This document shows positions 48,120-57,344 of a stretch of DNA of 64,000 bases, in pieces. Numbering within the stretch: position 1 is the first letter of the stretch; every line of letters begins with the position of its first letter. The notes beneath the pieces were generated by a model. It did no database searches. It saw only the letters and a program-made list of their open reading frames with translations, and was not told the DNA's origin. The DNA lies in assembly GCA_963822295.1 (NCBI GenBank), contig CAWGHD010000002.1, forward strand, positions 2,418,001 to 2,482,000, read 5' to 3'. The translations under genes and the position numbers were made by a program. This stretch comes from VRUE01 sp963822295. GTDB lineage: Bacteria > Actinomycetota > Thermoleophilia > Solirubrobacterales > 70-9.

Positions 48120-51100
48120 TCAGTCAGGTTCGGAGTCGCTGTAGCCGGGCGTCAGCGCGGTGAGGACAATCCGCTCCTGCTCCCGCGCGTGGGCGACCGA
48201 GTAGCCCTCGCCGGGGCTGGCGCGGGTGGGACGGCCGACGTACTCGAGGGTGACTCCCTCGGGAAGCAGGTCCGGCAGGCGCCGTGACATCACCTTCCAG
48301 CAGCCCATGTTGCGCGGCTCCTCCTGGACCCAGATGACCTCCTTGAGGTTCGGGTAGGAGCCGATCAGCTCGGTCAGCTGCTCCTTCGCGAACGGGTAGA
48401 TCAGCTCGACCCGGGCGAGCGCGATGTTCTCCGCGCCGCCGCGCCGCTCGCTGGCGTCCATGTCGTAGTAGACCTTGCCGGTGCAGAGGACCAGCCGCTC
48501 GACCTTGTCGCGGCGCTCCTCGGCGCTCGGGTCGTCGAGGATGAAGTGGAAGCGGCCCTCGGTCAGCTCCTCGGGCGAGGCGGCGGCGCGGTCGAGGCGC
48601 AGCAGCCCCTTGGGGGTGAACACGACCAGCGGCCGCGGCTTGCGGATCAGGGCCTGGCGGCGCAGCAGATGGAAGTACTGGGCCGCGGTGGTCGGGTTGG
48701 CGATCCGGATGTTGCCCTCGGCGGCCAGCGCCAGGAAGCGCTCGATCCGCGCGCTCGAGTGCTCGGGGCCTGAGCCCTCATAGCCGTGCGGCAGCAGCAG
48801 GGTCAGCCGGGAGGTCTGCCCCCACTTCGCCTCGCCGGAGACGATGAAGCTGTCGATGATCACCTGGCCGGCGTTGGCGAAGTCGCCGTACTGCGCCTCC
48901 CAGAGGACGAGGGCGTTCGGCGTCGCCGCCGAGTAGCCGTACTCGAAGCCGAGGCAGGCGATCTCCGAGAGCGGGCTGTTGTAGAGCTCGAAGGGGGCGT
49001 TGGCGTCGTCGAGGTTCTGCATCGGGCAGTACTCGAGGCCGGTCTTCTCGTCGTGGAGGACGAGGTGGCGATGGGAGAAGGTGCCGCGCTCGGTGTCCTG
49101 GCCGGTGAGGCGGACGTGCACGCCCTCGGTCAGCAGGCTCGCGTAGGCGAGCGCCTCGGCGTGGCCGAATTCGATCCCGCCGTCCTCCAGCGCGCCGATC
49201 CGCTTCTCCAGCGGTTTGCGCAGCTTGCGGTGGATCGTGAAGCTCTCCGGCGCCCTGATCAGGGACTCGTTGAGCGGTCGCAGCTTCTCGATCGGGACCG
49301 CGGTCTCCACCGGGGGGCTGGCGGTGCGATCGAGCTCGCCGGTCGCGGAGGTGGTGACGGTCGGGTCTTCGTACTCGCCCTGCTCCATCTTCTCGCGCAG
49401 CTGCTTCAGCGCCGACGACATCTCCGACTGGCGCTCCGCGAGCATCCGCTCGACGTCCTCGGCGGAGACGACCCCCTCGTCGACCAGCTTCTTCGCGTAG
49501 AGCTCCGAGACGGGGGGGTGGGCCTTGATCTTGGCGGCGAGCTGCGGCTGCGTGTAGGCGGGCTCGTCGGTCTCGTTGTGGCCGAAGCGGCGGTAGCCGA
49601 TGACGTCGATGACGATGTCGCGTTCCCAGCGCTCGCGGTAGGCCATCGCCAACCGGATCGCCGCCGAGCAGGCCTCGACGTCGTCGGCGTTGACGTGGAT
49701 GATCGGCACGTTGAACCCCTTCGCCATGTCGGCCGCGTAGGGGGTCGAGCGGGCGTCCTCGGGGTCGGTGGTGAAGCCCACCTGGTTGTTCTGGATCACG
49801 TGGATCGTGCCGCCGGTGGTGTATCCCCGCAGGGACTGGAGGTTGAGCGTCTCGGCGACGACTCCCTGGCCGGGGAAGGCGGCGTCGCCGTGGAGCAGGA
49901 CCGGGACCGCCTGCTTGGGCTGGTGCTCGATCTTCGGCCCCTCGAAGTCGGACTGGATGAAGCGGGTGGCGCCCTCGACCACGGGGTTGACGAACTCGAG
50001 GTGGCTCGGGTTCGGGTAGAGGCGGACCGCGATCTTCTCCTCCTCGCTCGTTTCGTAGACCCCCTGGTGGCCGTAGTGGTACTTGACGTCGCCGGTGCCG
50101 CCGTGCGGGATCGCCGCCACCGCCTTGACCTGCTCGATCTGCTTGGCGCCCTCGAACTCGGCGAGGATCGACTCCACCGAGCGCCCCAGGTTGTGGGCGA
50201 GGACCGCGAGCCGGCCGCGGTGGGCCATCCCGAAGACGACCTCCTCGGCGCCGTCGCGGTGGGCGAGGGTGACGAGCTCGTCGAGCATCGGGACGACCGC
50301 GTCGAGGCCCTCGATCGTGAAGATCTTCTGCCCGAGGTAGGCCTTCTCGACGAAGCGCTCGAATCCGAAGACGTCGATCAGGCGCTGGAGGAGGCGCCGC
50401 TTCTCGTCCTCGCGCAACGGCTCGGTGTGGGCGCCGGTCTCGACCATCTCCCGCAGCCAGGTGCGCTGCCCGTGCGAGGAGAGGTGCTCGAACTGGTAGC
50501 CGATCGTGCCGCAGTAGGTCTCCCGCATCCGCGGCAGCACCTCGAGCAGGGTCTCGCCCGGGACGCCGATCCGCAGGATCGAGGCGGGGATGCGCGCCAT
50601 CAGCTCCGGCGTCAGGTTGAGGTTCTCCGGCTGCAGCGCCGGGTCCCCCTTCGGCTCGCGGCCGAGCGGGTCGAGCCGCGCCGCGAGGTGGCCGTGGGTG
50701 CGGTAGGCCTTGAGCAGCGAGGAGGCGGCCTGGACTCCCTGCAGCAGTTCCTGGTCGGGCTGGGCCGGGGTCGTCGGCGCCGACGGGGCGCTCAGCGGCG
50801 GGGCGGAGGCCGAGGCGGGATGGGCGGCCGTGATCGGGCCGGCCTCGATCCCGAGGTCGCCGGCGACCGACTCGTAGAAGCCGTCCTCGCCCTGGAGCAA
50901 CTGCTCGATCCTGCGCAGGAAGGCGCCCGACTCCGCGCCCTGGATCACGCGGTGGTCGTAGGTCGAGGTCAGCGTCATCACCTTCGAGACGCCGAGCGCC
51001 CGCAGCCGGTCGGGGCTGGCGTGGGCCCACTCGGGCGGGTAGGCGATCGAGCCGGTGGCGATGATCGCGCTCTGGCCCTTCATCAGGCGGGGCACCGAGG

Positions 51101-52172
51101 CGACCGTGCCGATCCCGCCCGGGTTGGTCAGGGAGATGTTCGTGCCCTGGAAGTCGTCGGCGGTCAGCTTGCTCTCGCGGGTCTTGTTGATCAGCTCCTC
51201 GTAATAGGAGTGGAAGCCGGCGAAATCGAGCCCGTCGGCGCCCTTGATCGCCGGCACCATCAGGCTGTGGCTGCCGTCCTTGCGCTCGACGTCGACCGCG
51301 ATCCCGAGGTTGACGGGGCTGCCCTCGATCGCGACCGGCTTGCCGTCGCGCTCGTCGTAGGTGCGGACCATCACCGGGAAGTCCTTGGCCGCCTGCGCGA
51401 TCGCCCAGGCGACGAGGTGGGTGAAGGAGACCTTCATCCCGCGCTCGTTGAGCACGGAGTTGAGCGCCCTGCGCTTGGCGTCGAGGGTGTCGACCGCGAT
51501 CGTCCGGAACGACGTCGCCGTGGGCACCTCCCGACTCTCATCCATCGCCTTCGCCAACATCCCCGCCGGCCCCCGCAAGGCTTTCGCCTCGCCACTGGCG
51601 GCCGGTGCTGCGCCGTTCCCTCCTCCGTCTGCCGCTGCGAGCACGTCCTCCTTAGTCACCTTGGTCCCTGGCCCGCTCCCGGCGACCCCGCTGAGGTCAA
51701 CGCCGAGCTCATCGGCGACGCGACGAGCCACCGGAGTGGCACGCACGTCTTGGGAATCGCCGCTGACCTTGGTCCCGCCGGCTGTTCCAGCGGCCTCGTC
51801 TGCGGGTGGCGTGGATTTCGAGGGGTCGAGAACGGCGGCGGAGCCGCCGCCCGCAGGCCCCTCGGAAGCCGCGTCAGGCCCCGCAGCTGAGCCGTTTGAA
51901 CCCTCGGCGGAACCGCCGTCTTCGCCGGGCTCCATCTCGGCCAGGGGAGCGCCGACTGGCACCTCTTCGTCCACCGACGCGATCAATTTCGTGATTACTC
52001 CGGCGGTAGGAGCGGGTACCTCGGCATCGACCTTGTCCGTGGAAACCTCGACAACCGTGTCGCCCTCGTTTACGAAGTCGCCCTCGGAGACGTGCCACTC
52101 GAGCACGATGCCCTCGGTGACCGACTCGCCCATCTCGGGCATCTGGATCTGCACGGTCGCCGTTTGCGCCAT
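48120..52172 (-). CDS. kgd: Multifunctional 2-oxoglutarate decarboxylase/dehydrogenase E1-E2 (Kgd) with lipoyl domain
   Basis: 1350 residues in four parts: (1) lipoyl domain 1-83 with lipoyl-Lys47 in STDKVDAEV; (2) Ala/Gly/Pro linker and peripheral-subunit-binding domain 142-180 (RATPVARRVADELGVD); (3) E2 succinyltransferase about 205-440, with STYDHRVIQGAESG; (4) ThDP E1 from about 480, with KAYRTHGHLAARLDPLG, MAHRGRLAVLAHNLGRS, LLHGDAAFPGQGVVAETLNL and VIQNNQVGFTT. Mycobacterial Kgd has only the E2-like and E1 parts, so this version carries a complete E2. Converts 2-oxoglutarate to succinyl-CoA with an E3 partner (not in window). ATG 52172; TACACT box at 52183-52188. Confidence 0.95.
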   Translation of the reverse strand: MAQTATVQIQMPEMGESVTEGIVLEWHVSEGDFVNEGDTVVEVSTDKVDAEVPAPTAGVITKLIASVDEEVPVGAPLAEMEPGEDGGSAEGSNGSAAGPDAASEGPAGGGSAAVLDPSKSTPPADEAAGTAGGTKVSGDSQDVRATPVARRVADELGVDLSGVAGSGPGTKVTKEDVLAAADGGGNGAAPAASGEAKALRGPAGMLAKAMDESREVPTATSFRTIAVDTLDAKRRALNSVLNERGMKVSFTHLVAWAIAQAAKDFPVMVRTYDERDGKPVAIEGSPVNLGIAVDVERKDGSHSLMVPAIKGADGLDFAGFHSYYEELINKTRESKLTADDFQGTNISLTNPGGIGTVASVPRLMKGQSAIIATGSIAYPPEWAHASPDRLRALGVSKVMTLTSTYDHRVIQGAESGAFLRRIEQLLQGEDGFYESVAGDLGIEAGPITAAHPASASAPPLSAPSAPTTPAQPDQELLQGVQAASSLLKAYRTHGHLAARLDPLGREPKGDPALQPENLNLTPELMARIPASILRIGVPGETLLEVLPRMRETYCGTIGYQFEHLSSHGQRTWLREMVETGAHTEPLREDEKRRLLQRLIDVFGFERFVEKAYLGQKIFTIEGLDAVVPMLDELVTLAHRDGAEEVVFGMAHRGRLAVLAHNLGRSVESILAEFEGAKQIEQVKAVAAIPHGGTGDVKYHYGHQGVYETSEEEKIAVRLYPNPSHLEFVNPVVEGATRFIQSDFEGPKIEHQPKQAVPVLLHGDAAFPGQGVVAETLNLQSLRGYTTGGTIHVIQNNQVGFTTDPEDARSTPYAADMAKGFNVPIIHVNADDVEACSAAIRLAMAYRERWERDIVIDVIGYRRFGHNETDEPAYTQPQLAAKIKAHPPVSELYAKKLVDEGVVSAEDVERMLAERQSEMSSALKQLREKMEQGEYEDPTVTTSATGELDRTASPPVETAVPIEKLRPLNESLIRAPESFTIHRKLRKPLEKRIGALEDGGIEFGHAEALAYASLLTEGVHVRLTGQDTERGTFSHRHLVLHDEKTGLEYCPMQNLDDANAPFELYNSPLSEIACLGFEYGYSAATPNALVLWEAQYGDFANAGQVIIDSFIVSGEAKWGQTSRLTLLLPHGYEGSGPEHSSARIERFLALAAEGNIRIANPTTAAQYFHLLRRQALIRKPRPLVVFTPKGLLRLDRAAASPEELTEGRFHFILDDPSAEERRDKVERLVLCTGKVYYDMDASERRGGAENIALARVELIYPFAKEQLTELIGSYPNLKEVIWVQEEPRNMGCWKVMSRRLPDLLPEGVTLEYVGRPTRASPGEGYSVAHAREQERIVLTALTPGYSDSEPD

Positions 52173-52182
52173 TCCGCGATTG

Positions 52183-52188
52183 AGTGTA
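52183..52188 (-). promoter_or_regulatory. Putative -10 box of kgd
   Basis: Minus-strand TACACT, 10 nt before the ATG at 52172, in the 26-bp gap to the divergent SDR gene; the plus strand has TATGAA (52187-52192) 6 nt before the GTG at 52199. Confidence 0.35.
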
Positions 52189-52198
52189 TGAAACAAGC

Positions 52199-54190
52199 GT
52201 GAACTACTTCGTCACTGGCGCAACCGGTTTCATCGGCCACAACCTCGTGCGGCGGCTGCTGCAGCGCGAGGGGACCATCTACGCGCTGGTCCGGGCGGGC
52301 TCGAGGGGCCGCCTCGAGGAGCTGAGGACCGGCCTCGGAGCCGACGGCGCCCGCGTCGTGCCGATCGCCGGCGACCTATCGCTGCCGAGCCTCGGGATCT
52401 CCGAGGAGGACCTGGTGACCCTGCGCGGCTCGATCGACCACTTCTTCCACCTGGCGGCGATCTACGACATGGAGGCCGACGCCGAGTCCCAGGAGATCGC
52501 GAACGTCGAGGGGACCCGGCACGCGGTCGAACTCGCCGGGGCGATCGAGGCTGGCTGCTTCCACCAGATCAGCTCGATCGCGGCGGCGGGCATCTACGAC
52601 GGCGTCTGGACCGAGGACATGTTCGACGAGGCCGAAAAGCTCGACGCCCATCCCTACTACCGGACCAAGCACGAGTCCGAGCGGGTCGTGCGCGAGGAGT
52701 GCCAGCGGCCCTGGCGCGTCTACCGGCCCGGGGTCGTCGTCGGCGACTCCCGCACCGGGGAGATGGACAAGGTCGACGGCCCGTACTACCTCTTCAAGAC
52801 CCTGCAGCGCATGCGCAGGGTGCTGCCGTCCTGGCTGCCGACCGTCGGCGTCGAGGGCGGCCGGATCAACATCGTCCCGGTCGACTACGTCGCTGACGCG
52901 CTCGACCACATCGCCCACCAGCCCGGCCTCGACGGCCAGGTCTTCTCGCTCACGGACCCCAACCCGAAGACGGTCGGGCAGCTGGTCAACATCTTCGCCA
53001 AGCAGGCCGACGCGCCGCAGGCGGCGTATCGAGTCGGGACCGACGTGACCGTGCCCGCGGCGGACATGGTCCGCACCGGCCTGAGGCTCTTCCCGCCCGC
53101 GAAGAGGGTGACGAAGCGGGCCCTGAGACAGGCCGGGATCCCGGCCGAGACCCTGCGCTGGATCAACTACCCGACCCGGTTCGACTCGACCAACACCCAG
53201 CGGGCGCTCGAGGGCTCCGGGATCTCCGTCCCGCCGCTCGAGACCTACGCGGATCGGGTCTGGGACTACTGGGAGCGCAACCTCGATCCGAGCCTGTTCA
53301 CGGACAGCTCGCTCTCCGGCGCCGTGCGCGGCAAGGTCATCCTCGTCACCGGCGCCTCATCGGGGATCGGCAAAGCGACCGCGGTCAAGGTCGCCGACGC
53401 CGGCGCGACGGTCCTGCTCGTCGCCCGCTCCGTGGACAAGCTTGAGGAGACCAAGGCGGAGATCGAGCGGGGCGGCGGGGTCGCCCATATCCACAGCTGC
53501 GACATGTCCGACGTCGAGGACGTCGAGCGGATGGCCGAGGAGGTCCTCACCTACCACGGCCACGTCGACATCCTCGTCAACAACGCCGGGCGCTCGATCC
53601 GCCGCTCGGTCAAGCTCGCCACCGACCGCTTCCACGACTACGAGCGGACGATGCAGGTCAACTACTTCGGGGCGGTCCGCCTGATCCTCGCGCTGCTGCC
53701 GACGATGCAGGCGCGCAAGTCGGGCCACATCATCAACATCAGCTCGATCGGGACGCAGACCAACCCGCCGCGCTTCTCCGCCTACGTCGCCTCGAAGGCG
53801 GCGCTCGACGCCTTCAGCCGCGTGGTCGCCTCCGAGCTGATCGACAGCGGCATCCACCTGACGACGATCCACATGCCGCTGGTGCGGACGCCGATGATCG
53901 CCCCGACCCGGATGTACGACGTCTTCCCGGCGATCACGCCCGAGGAGGCGGCGGAGATGATCACCGGCGCGATGGTCGGCCGGCCGAAGAAGGTCGCGAC
54001 CCGCCTCGGCACCTTCGGCGAGCTGCTCTACGCGGTCGCGCCGAAGATGAGCGACAAAATCCTCAACACCGCCTACGGCCTCTTCCCCGAGTCCCAGGCG
54101 GCGAAGGGCAAGGGCGGCGAAATGCCTGACAAAGCGCCGACCACCGAGGCGCTCGCCTTCGCGCACCTGATGAAAGGGGTTCACTGGTAG
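52199..54190 (+). CDS. Two-domain reductase: thioester-reductase-like extended SDR plus classical SDR (AcrA1/PRK07201-like)
   Basis: 663 residues. Domain 1 (1-about 370): NYFVTGATGFIGHNLVRRLL, DHFFHLAAIYDM, FHQISSIAAAGIYDGVWTED, YYRTKHESERVV, YRPGVVVGDSRTGEMDKVDG, the pattern of extended SDRs/thioester reductases. Domain 2 (about 380-650): GKVILVTGASSGIG, NNAGRSIRRS, catalytic Ser in INISSIGTQ, YVASK. Mycobacterial proteins with this layout reduce fatty acyl-CoA, so lipid reduction is likely. GTG 52199 gives the usual N-terminus; GTG 52184 is an alternative. The last 14 or so codons overlap an arm of a large palindrome (54148-54304). Confidence 0.88.
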   Translation: MNYFVTGATGFIGHNLVRRLLQREGTIYALVRAGSRGRLEELRTGLGADGARVVPIAGDLSLPSLGISEEDLVTLRGSIDHFFHLAAIYDMEADAESQEIANVEGTRHAVELAGAIEAGCFHQISSIAAAGIYDGVWTEDMFDEAEKLDAHPYYRTKHESERVVREECQRPWRVYRPGVVVGDSRTGEMDKVDGPYYLFKTLQRMRRVLPSWLPTVGVEGGRINIVPVDYVADALDHIAHQPGLDGQVFSLTDPNPKTVGQLVNIFAKQADAPQAAYRVGTDVTVPAADMVRTGLRLFPPAKRVTKRALRQAGIPAETLRWINYPTRFDSTNTQRALEGSGISVPPLETYADRVWDYWERNLDPSLFTDSSLSGAVRGKVILVTGASSGIGKATAVKVADAGATVLLVARSVDKLEETKAEIERGGGVAHIHSCDMSDVEDVERMAEEVLTYHGHVDILVNNAGRSIRRSVKLATDRFHDYERTMQVNYFGAVRLILALLPTMQARKSGHIINISSIGTQTNPPRFSAYVASKAALDAFSRVVASELIDSGIHLTTIHMPLVRTPMIAPTRMYDVFPAITPEEAAEMITGAMVGRPKKVATRLGTFGELLYAVAPKMSDKILNTAYGLFPESQAAKGKGGEMPDKAPTTEALAFAHLMKGVHW

Positions 54191-54304
54191 GGGGTGGGGT
54201 GCCTCTCTGCCGGACCCGCGGGCTTCGCCCGCTCCAAGTGTCCGTCAGAGAGGCACCCCACCCCCTGCCGTGAGCCGTTTGTGAAGTGCGCGAAGGCGAG
54301 CGCC
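54148..54304. repeat. Large nested palindrome overlapping the end of the SDR gene
   Basis: Outer arms 54148-54166 / 54286-54304 (19 bp, perfect; ggcgctcgccttcgcgcac and its complement), inner arms 54189-54209 / 54246-54266 (21 bp, perfect) continuing as cggac/gtccg, and a central hairpin gcgggc-ttc-gcccgc (54218-54232). Covers the last codons, the stop, and most of the gap to the FAD oxidase gene. May end transcription of the SDR gene. Confidence 0.8.
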
Positions 54305-54339
54305 TTGGGCGCGCCAGCGGGTGAAGGGACCGGCTGTTG

Positions 54340-55944
54340 ATGGCCGAGCGGCGGAAGAAGCATTGGGGGTGGGGGTTCGAGGATCAGGCCCCGTCTCGCA
54401 AGGAGCTTGAGGCTGCGGCGAAGGGGATTCGGGAGGGGCTCGGGTTTGGCGGTGAGGTCGAGGAGGCGGTGCCGCTCGATCGAGTCGAGCTGCGGGCGCC
54501 GCGGCTGAAGGCGCCCGCCGACCTCGGCGACCTCTTCACGGACGACCGGCACGAGCGCGTCGTCCACGCGCTCGGCAAGGCCTACCGGGACGTCGTGCGC
54601 GGCTTCCGGGGGGAGTTCGAGAACCCGCCGGACCTGGTCGCGCTGCCCCGCGACGAGTCCGAGATCGAGGCCGTGCTGAGCTGGGCCGAGGCCGACGGCG
54701 CCGCGGTCGTTCCCTTCGGCGGCGGGACCAGCGTCGTCGGCGGGGTCGAGGGCCGGCTCGGGGAGCGGCCCTTCGTCTCCCTCGACCTGCGGCGCCTCGA
54801 CCGGGTGCTGGAGGTCGACCCCGAGTCGCTCGCGGCGCGGATCCAGGCGGGCGCCACCGGGCCCGGGCTCGAGGACCAGCTGCGCGAGCAGGGGCTGACC
54901 CTGCGCCACTTCCCCCAGTCGTTCGAGTACTCGACCCTGGGCGGCTGGGTCGCGACCAGGGCCGGCGGCCACTTCGCGACGCTCTACACCCACATCGACG
55001 ACCTGGTCGAGTCGGTGCGGGCGATCACTCCGCGCGGGACCTGGGAGAGCCGGCGGCTGCCCGGATCCGGGGCGGGCCCCTCGCCCGACCGCGCGCTGAT
55101 CGGCTCCGAGGGGATTCTTGGCGTGATCGCCGACGCCTGGGTCCGGGTCCGGCCGCGGCCCAGCTTCAAGGTCTCCTGCGGGGTCGAGTTCGACGACTTC
55201 CTCGCCGCCGCGGGGGCCGTCCGGGCGATCTCCCAGTCCGGCCTGCACCCGGCCAACTGTCGCCTGCTCGACGCGCTCGAGGCGGGCACGACCGGCGCCG
55301 GCAGCGGCGAGAAGAACCTCTTCATCCTCGGCTTCGAGTCGCCCCATCACCCGGTCGAGGACCGGATGGAGCTCGCGCTGGAGATCGCCCGCGAGCACGG
55401 CGGCGTCCCCGGCGAGGTCCGCTCCGGCGGCGGCGAGGGCGGCGACGCGGTCGGGGCCTGGCGCGGCGCCTTCCTGATGGCGCCCTACCTGCGCGACACC
55501 TTCGTCGCCTGCGGCGTCCTCTCCGACACCTTCGAGTCGTCGATCACCTGGGACCGCTTCGAGGAGTTCCACGCGGGCGCGATGGAGGCGGCGCGCGCGA
55601 AGGTCGCCGAGGTCTGCGACGCCCCGGCCGAGGGTCCCGGCGCGCCCCGGGTCAGCTGCCGCTTCACCCACGTCTACCCCGACGGGCCCGCCCCCTACTT
55701 CACGGTGATGGCCCCCGCCGTCCGCGGCGGCGAGGTCGAGCAGTGGGACGAGATCAAGGCCGCCGCCTCGGAGGCGGTGATCGAGGCCGGCGGGACGATC
55801 ACCCACCACCACGCGGTCGGCCGCGACCACCGGCCCTGGTACGACCGGCAGCGACCGGCGCCCTTCGCCGTCGCCCTGCGCGCGGCCAAGGCCGAGCTCG
55901 ACCCCGCGGGGATGCTGAATCCCGGCGTGCTGATCGACCCCTAG
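54340..55944 (+). CDS. FAD-binding oxidase, alkyl-DHAP synthase-like
   Basis: 534 residues from ATG 54340 (a TTG stands directly before). Vanillyl-alcohol-oxidase/PCMH FAD fold: PFGGGTSVVGGVEG, HFPQSFEYSTLGGWVATRAG, LIGSEGILGVIADAWVRVRP; C-terminal GGTITHHHAVGRDHRPWY and DPAGMLNPGVL. The HHH cluster and RDHRPWY fit the alkyldihydroxyacetonephosphate synthase branch, which makes ether-lipid precursors from acyl-DHAP in eukaryotes; in actinobacteria the substrate is not settled. Tail lacks the Fe-S/CCG region seen at 1-794. Confidence 0.88.
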   Translation: MAERRKKHWGWGFEDQAPSRKELEAAAKGIREGLGFGGEVEEAVPLDRVELRAPRLKAPADLGDLFTDDRHERVVHALGKAYRDVVRGFRGEFENPPDLVALPRDESEIEAVLSWAEADGAAVVPFGGGTSVVGGVEGRLGERPFVSLDLRRLDRVLEVDPESLAARIQAGATGPGLEDQLREQGLTLRHFPQSFEYSTLGGWVATRAGGHFATLYTHIDDLVESVRAITPRGTWESRRLPGSGAGPSPDRALIGSEGILGVIADAWVRVRPRPSFKVSCGVEFDDFLAAAGAVRAISQSGLHPANCRLLDALEAGTTGAGSGEKNLFILGFESPHHPVEDRMELALEIAREHGGVPGEVRSGGGEGGDAVGAWRGAFLMAPYLRDTFVACGVLSDTFESSITWDRFEEFHAGAMEAARAKVAEVCDAPAEGPGAPRVSCRFTHVYPDGPAPYFTVMAPAVRGGEVEQWDEIKAAASEAVIEAGGTITHHHAVGRDHRPWYDRQRPAPFAVALRAAKAELDPAGMLNPGVLIDP

Positions 55945-55985
55945 ACCGGGGATCGGGGGCACTCGGCGCTACCCTGTCGGGCCGC

Positions 55986-56936
55986 TTGGAAACGATCACC
56001 TCCGAAACGCCGACCGTGCCGGCCACACCTCAGTCCCCACCGCCAGAGCCCGTCGTGCCGCGGCGCTCGCCGCTGCGCGCGGCGATCAAGACCGGCCGGC
56101 CGCAGGAGTGGATCAAGAACGTCTTCGTCTTCGCCGGGCTGCTCTTCTCCGGCCAGTTCGACCAGGCCCACGAGGTGATGCTGGCGACGCTGACCTTCGT
56201 CTCCTTCTGCCTGATCTCGAGCGCCGGCTACTACGTCAACGACCTGATCGACGTCGAGCTCGACCGCCAGCACCCGAAGAAGCGCTTCCGCCCGCTCGCC
56301 GCCGGCGAGCTCTCGGAGAGCACGGCGAAGCTGATCGCGCCGCTCCTGGCCGTCGTCGCGATCGCGCTCGCCTTCGCCACGGTCAACTGGGAGGTCGGCC
56401 TGATGGTGGTCGGCTACGGCGTCGCCCAGATGGCCTACAGCCTCGGCCTCAAGCAGATCGTGATCGTCGACGTGATGACCCTCGCCGGGCTCTTCATCCT
56501 GCGCGTCGCCGCCGGCGCCAGCGCCGTCGACGCCCACGCCTCGGAGTGGCTGATCCTCTGCACCGGCATGCTCGCGATGTTCCTCGGCTTCACCAAGCGC
56601 CGCCAGGAGGCGGTCTCCGAGCTCCACGAGGGGACCAGCAGCCGCCCGGTGCTCGAGCACTACTCGCTGCCCTTCCTCGACCAGATGGTCTCCCTGGTCA
56701 CCACCGGAACCGTGATCAGCTACGCGATCTACACCGTCAACTCACCCCTGATCGGCAGCGAGATGATGTTCACGATCCCGCCGGTCATCTACGGGATCTT
56801 CCGCTACCTCTACCTGATCTACGACCGCTCCGACGACCGCTCGATCGCGCCGATCGTCGCCGGGGACCGCGGGATGATCGCCGCCGCCGGCAGCTTCGTG
56901 ATCGTCGCCTTCCTCCTGCTCTACGTCTTCAACTAG
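55986..56936 (+). CDS. Decaprenyl-phosphate phosphoribosyltransferase-like UbiA protein
   Basis: 316 residues from TTG 55986 (TACCCT box 10 nt upstream, 55970-55975). UbiA prenyltransferase fold, about eight or nine helices. First Asp motif NDLIDVELDRQHPKKRFRPL, the form seen in mycobacterial DPPR synthase (UbiA), and a second Asp-rich RYLYLIYDRSDDRS region. N-terminus RPQEWIKNVFVFAGLLFSGQ also fits. In mycobacteria this enzyme joins PRPP to decaprenyl phosphate, the first step to the arabinose donor for arabinan. An N-terminal Pro-rich tail (TPQSPPPEPVVP) is probably disordered. Its stop shares CTAG with the convergent gene. Confidence 0.9.
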   Translation: METITSETPTVPATPQSPPPEPVVPRRSPLRAAIKTGRPQEWIKNVFVFAGLLFSGQFDQAHEVMLATLTFVSFCLISSAGYYVNDLIDVELDRQHPKKRFRPLAAGELSESTAKLIAPLLAVVAIALAFATVNWEVGLMVVGYGVAQMAYSLGLKQIVIVDVMTLAGLFILRVAAGASAVDAHASEWLILCTGMLAMFLGFTKRRQEAVSELHEGTSSRPVLEHYSLPFLDQMVSLVTTGTVISYAIYTVNSPLIGSEMMFTIPPVIYGIFRYLYLIYDRSDDRSIAPIVAGDRGMIAAAGSFVIVAFLLLYVFN

Positions 56937-57344
56937 CCGGCTCGCCTCGGCCGGCTCAGGTAGAAGCGGGCGCGGCCGATCTCCTCGCCGTTGACCTGGA
57001 CGACCGCGGCGTGCGGGCCCGCCGTCGCGAAGGTGGCGGTGGCGCCGATCGACATCACCAGCCGCTGCTCCTGGCCCGGGGGCATGCCCGGGGGGCGGCC
57101 CGCCTCGAACTCCGCCACCAGGCCCTCGCCGAGCTCGACGCCGTCGGGGTCGTGGATGTTCGACCCGGAGCTCGTGATGCGTGTTGGTCTCGTCCCAGCC
57201 GACGTCGAGGCCGAGGCCGATGTGGAAGCCCCAGTCGTGCGGCAGCTCCGGCAGCCGCAGGACGTTCCAGCCGCCGCCGACCATGTAGAGCTTGCCGTTG
57301 ACAGCCTCGCTGTGGTCGGCGAGCAGCAGGAAGCCGACGTTCAT
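56933..57344 (-). pseudogene. DUF6941-like protein, broken by one frame shift
   Basis: Starts MNVGFLLLADHSEAVNGKLY then VGGGWNVLRLPELPHDWGFH, typical of the DUF6941 family. Reading stays in frame through WDETNTHHELRV; the natural continuation NIHDPDGVELGEGLVAEFEA is found one frame away (break at about 57150-57165), then runs cleanly to GRARFYLSRPRRAG and the stop at 56933. Reconstructed length about 137 residues. ATG overlaps the likely end of the previous gene (ATGA). Either a recent pseudogene or a sequence error; see findings. Confidence 0.7.

Noticed and set aside
54181..55962. 593-residue open frame antisense to the FAD oxidase
   Set aside because: Shadow frame without domains; the plus-strand gene has clear FAD motifs.
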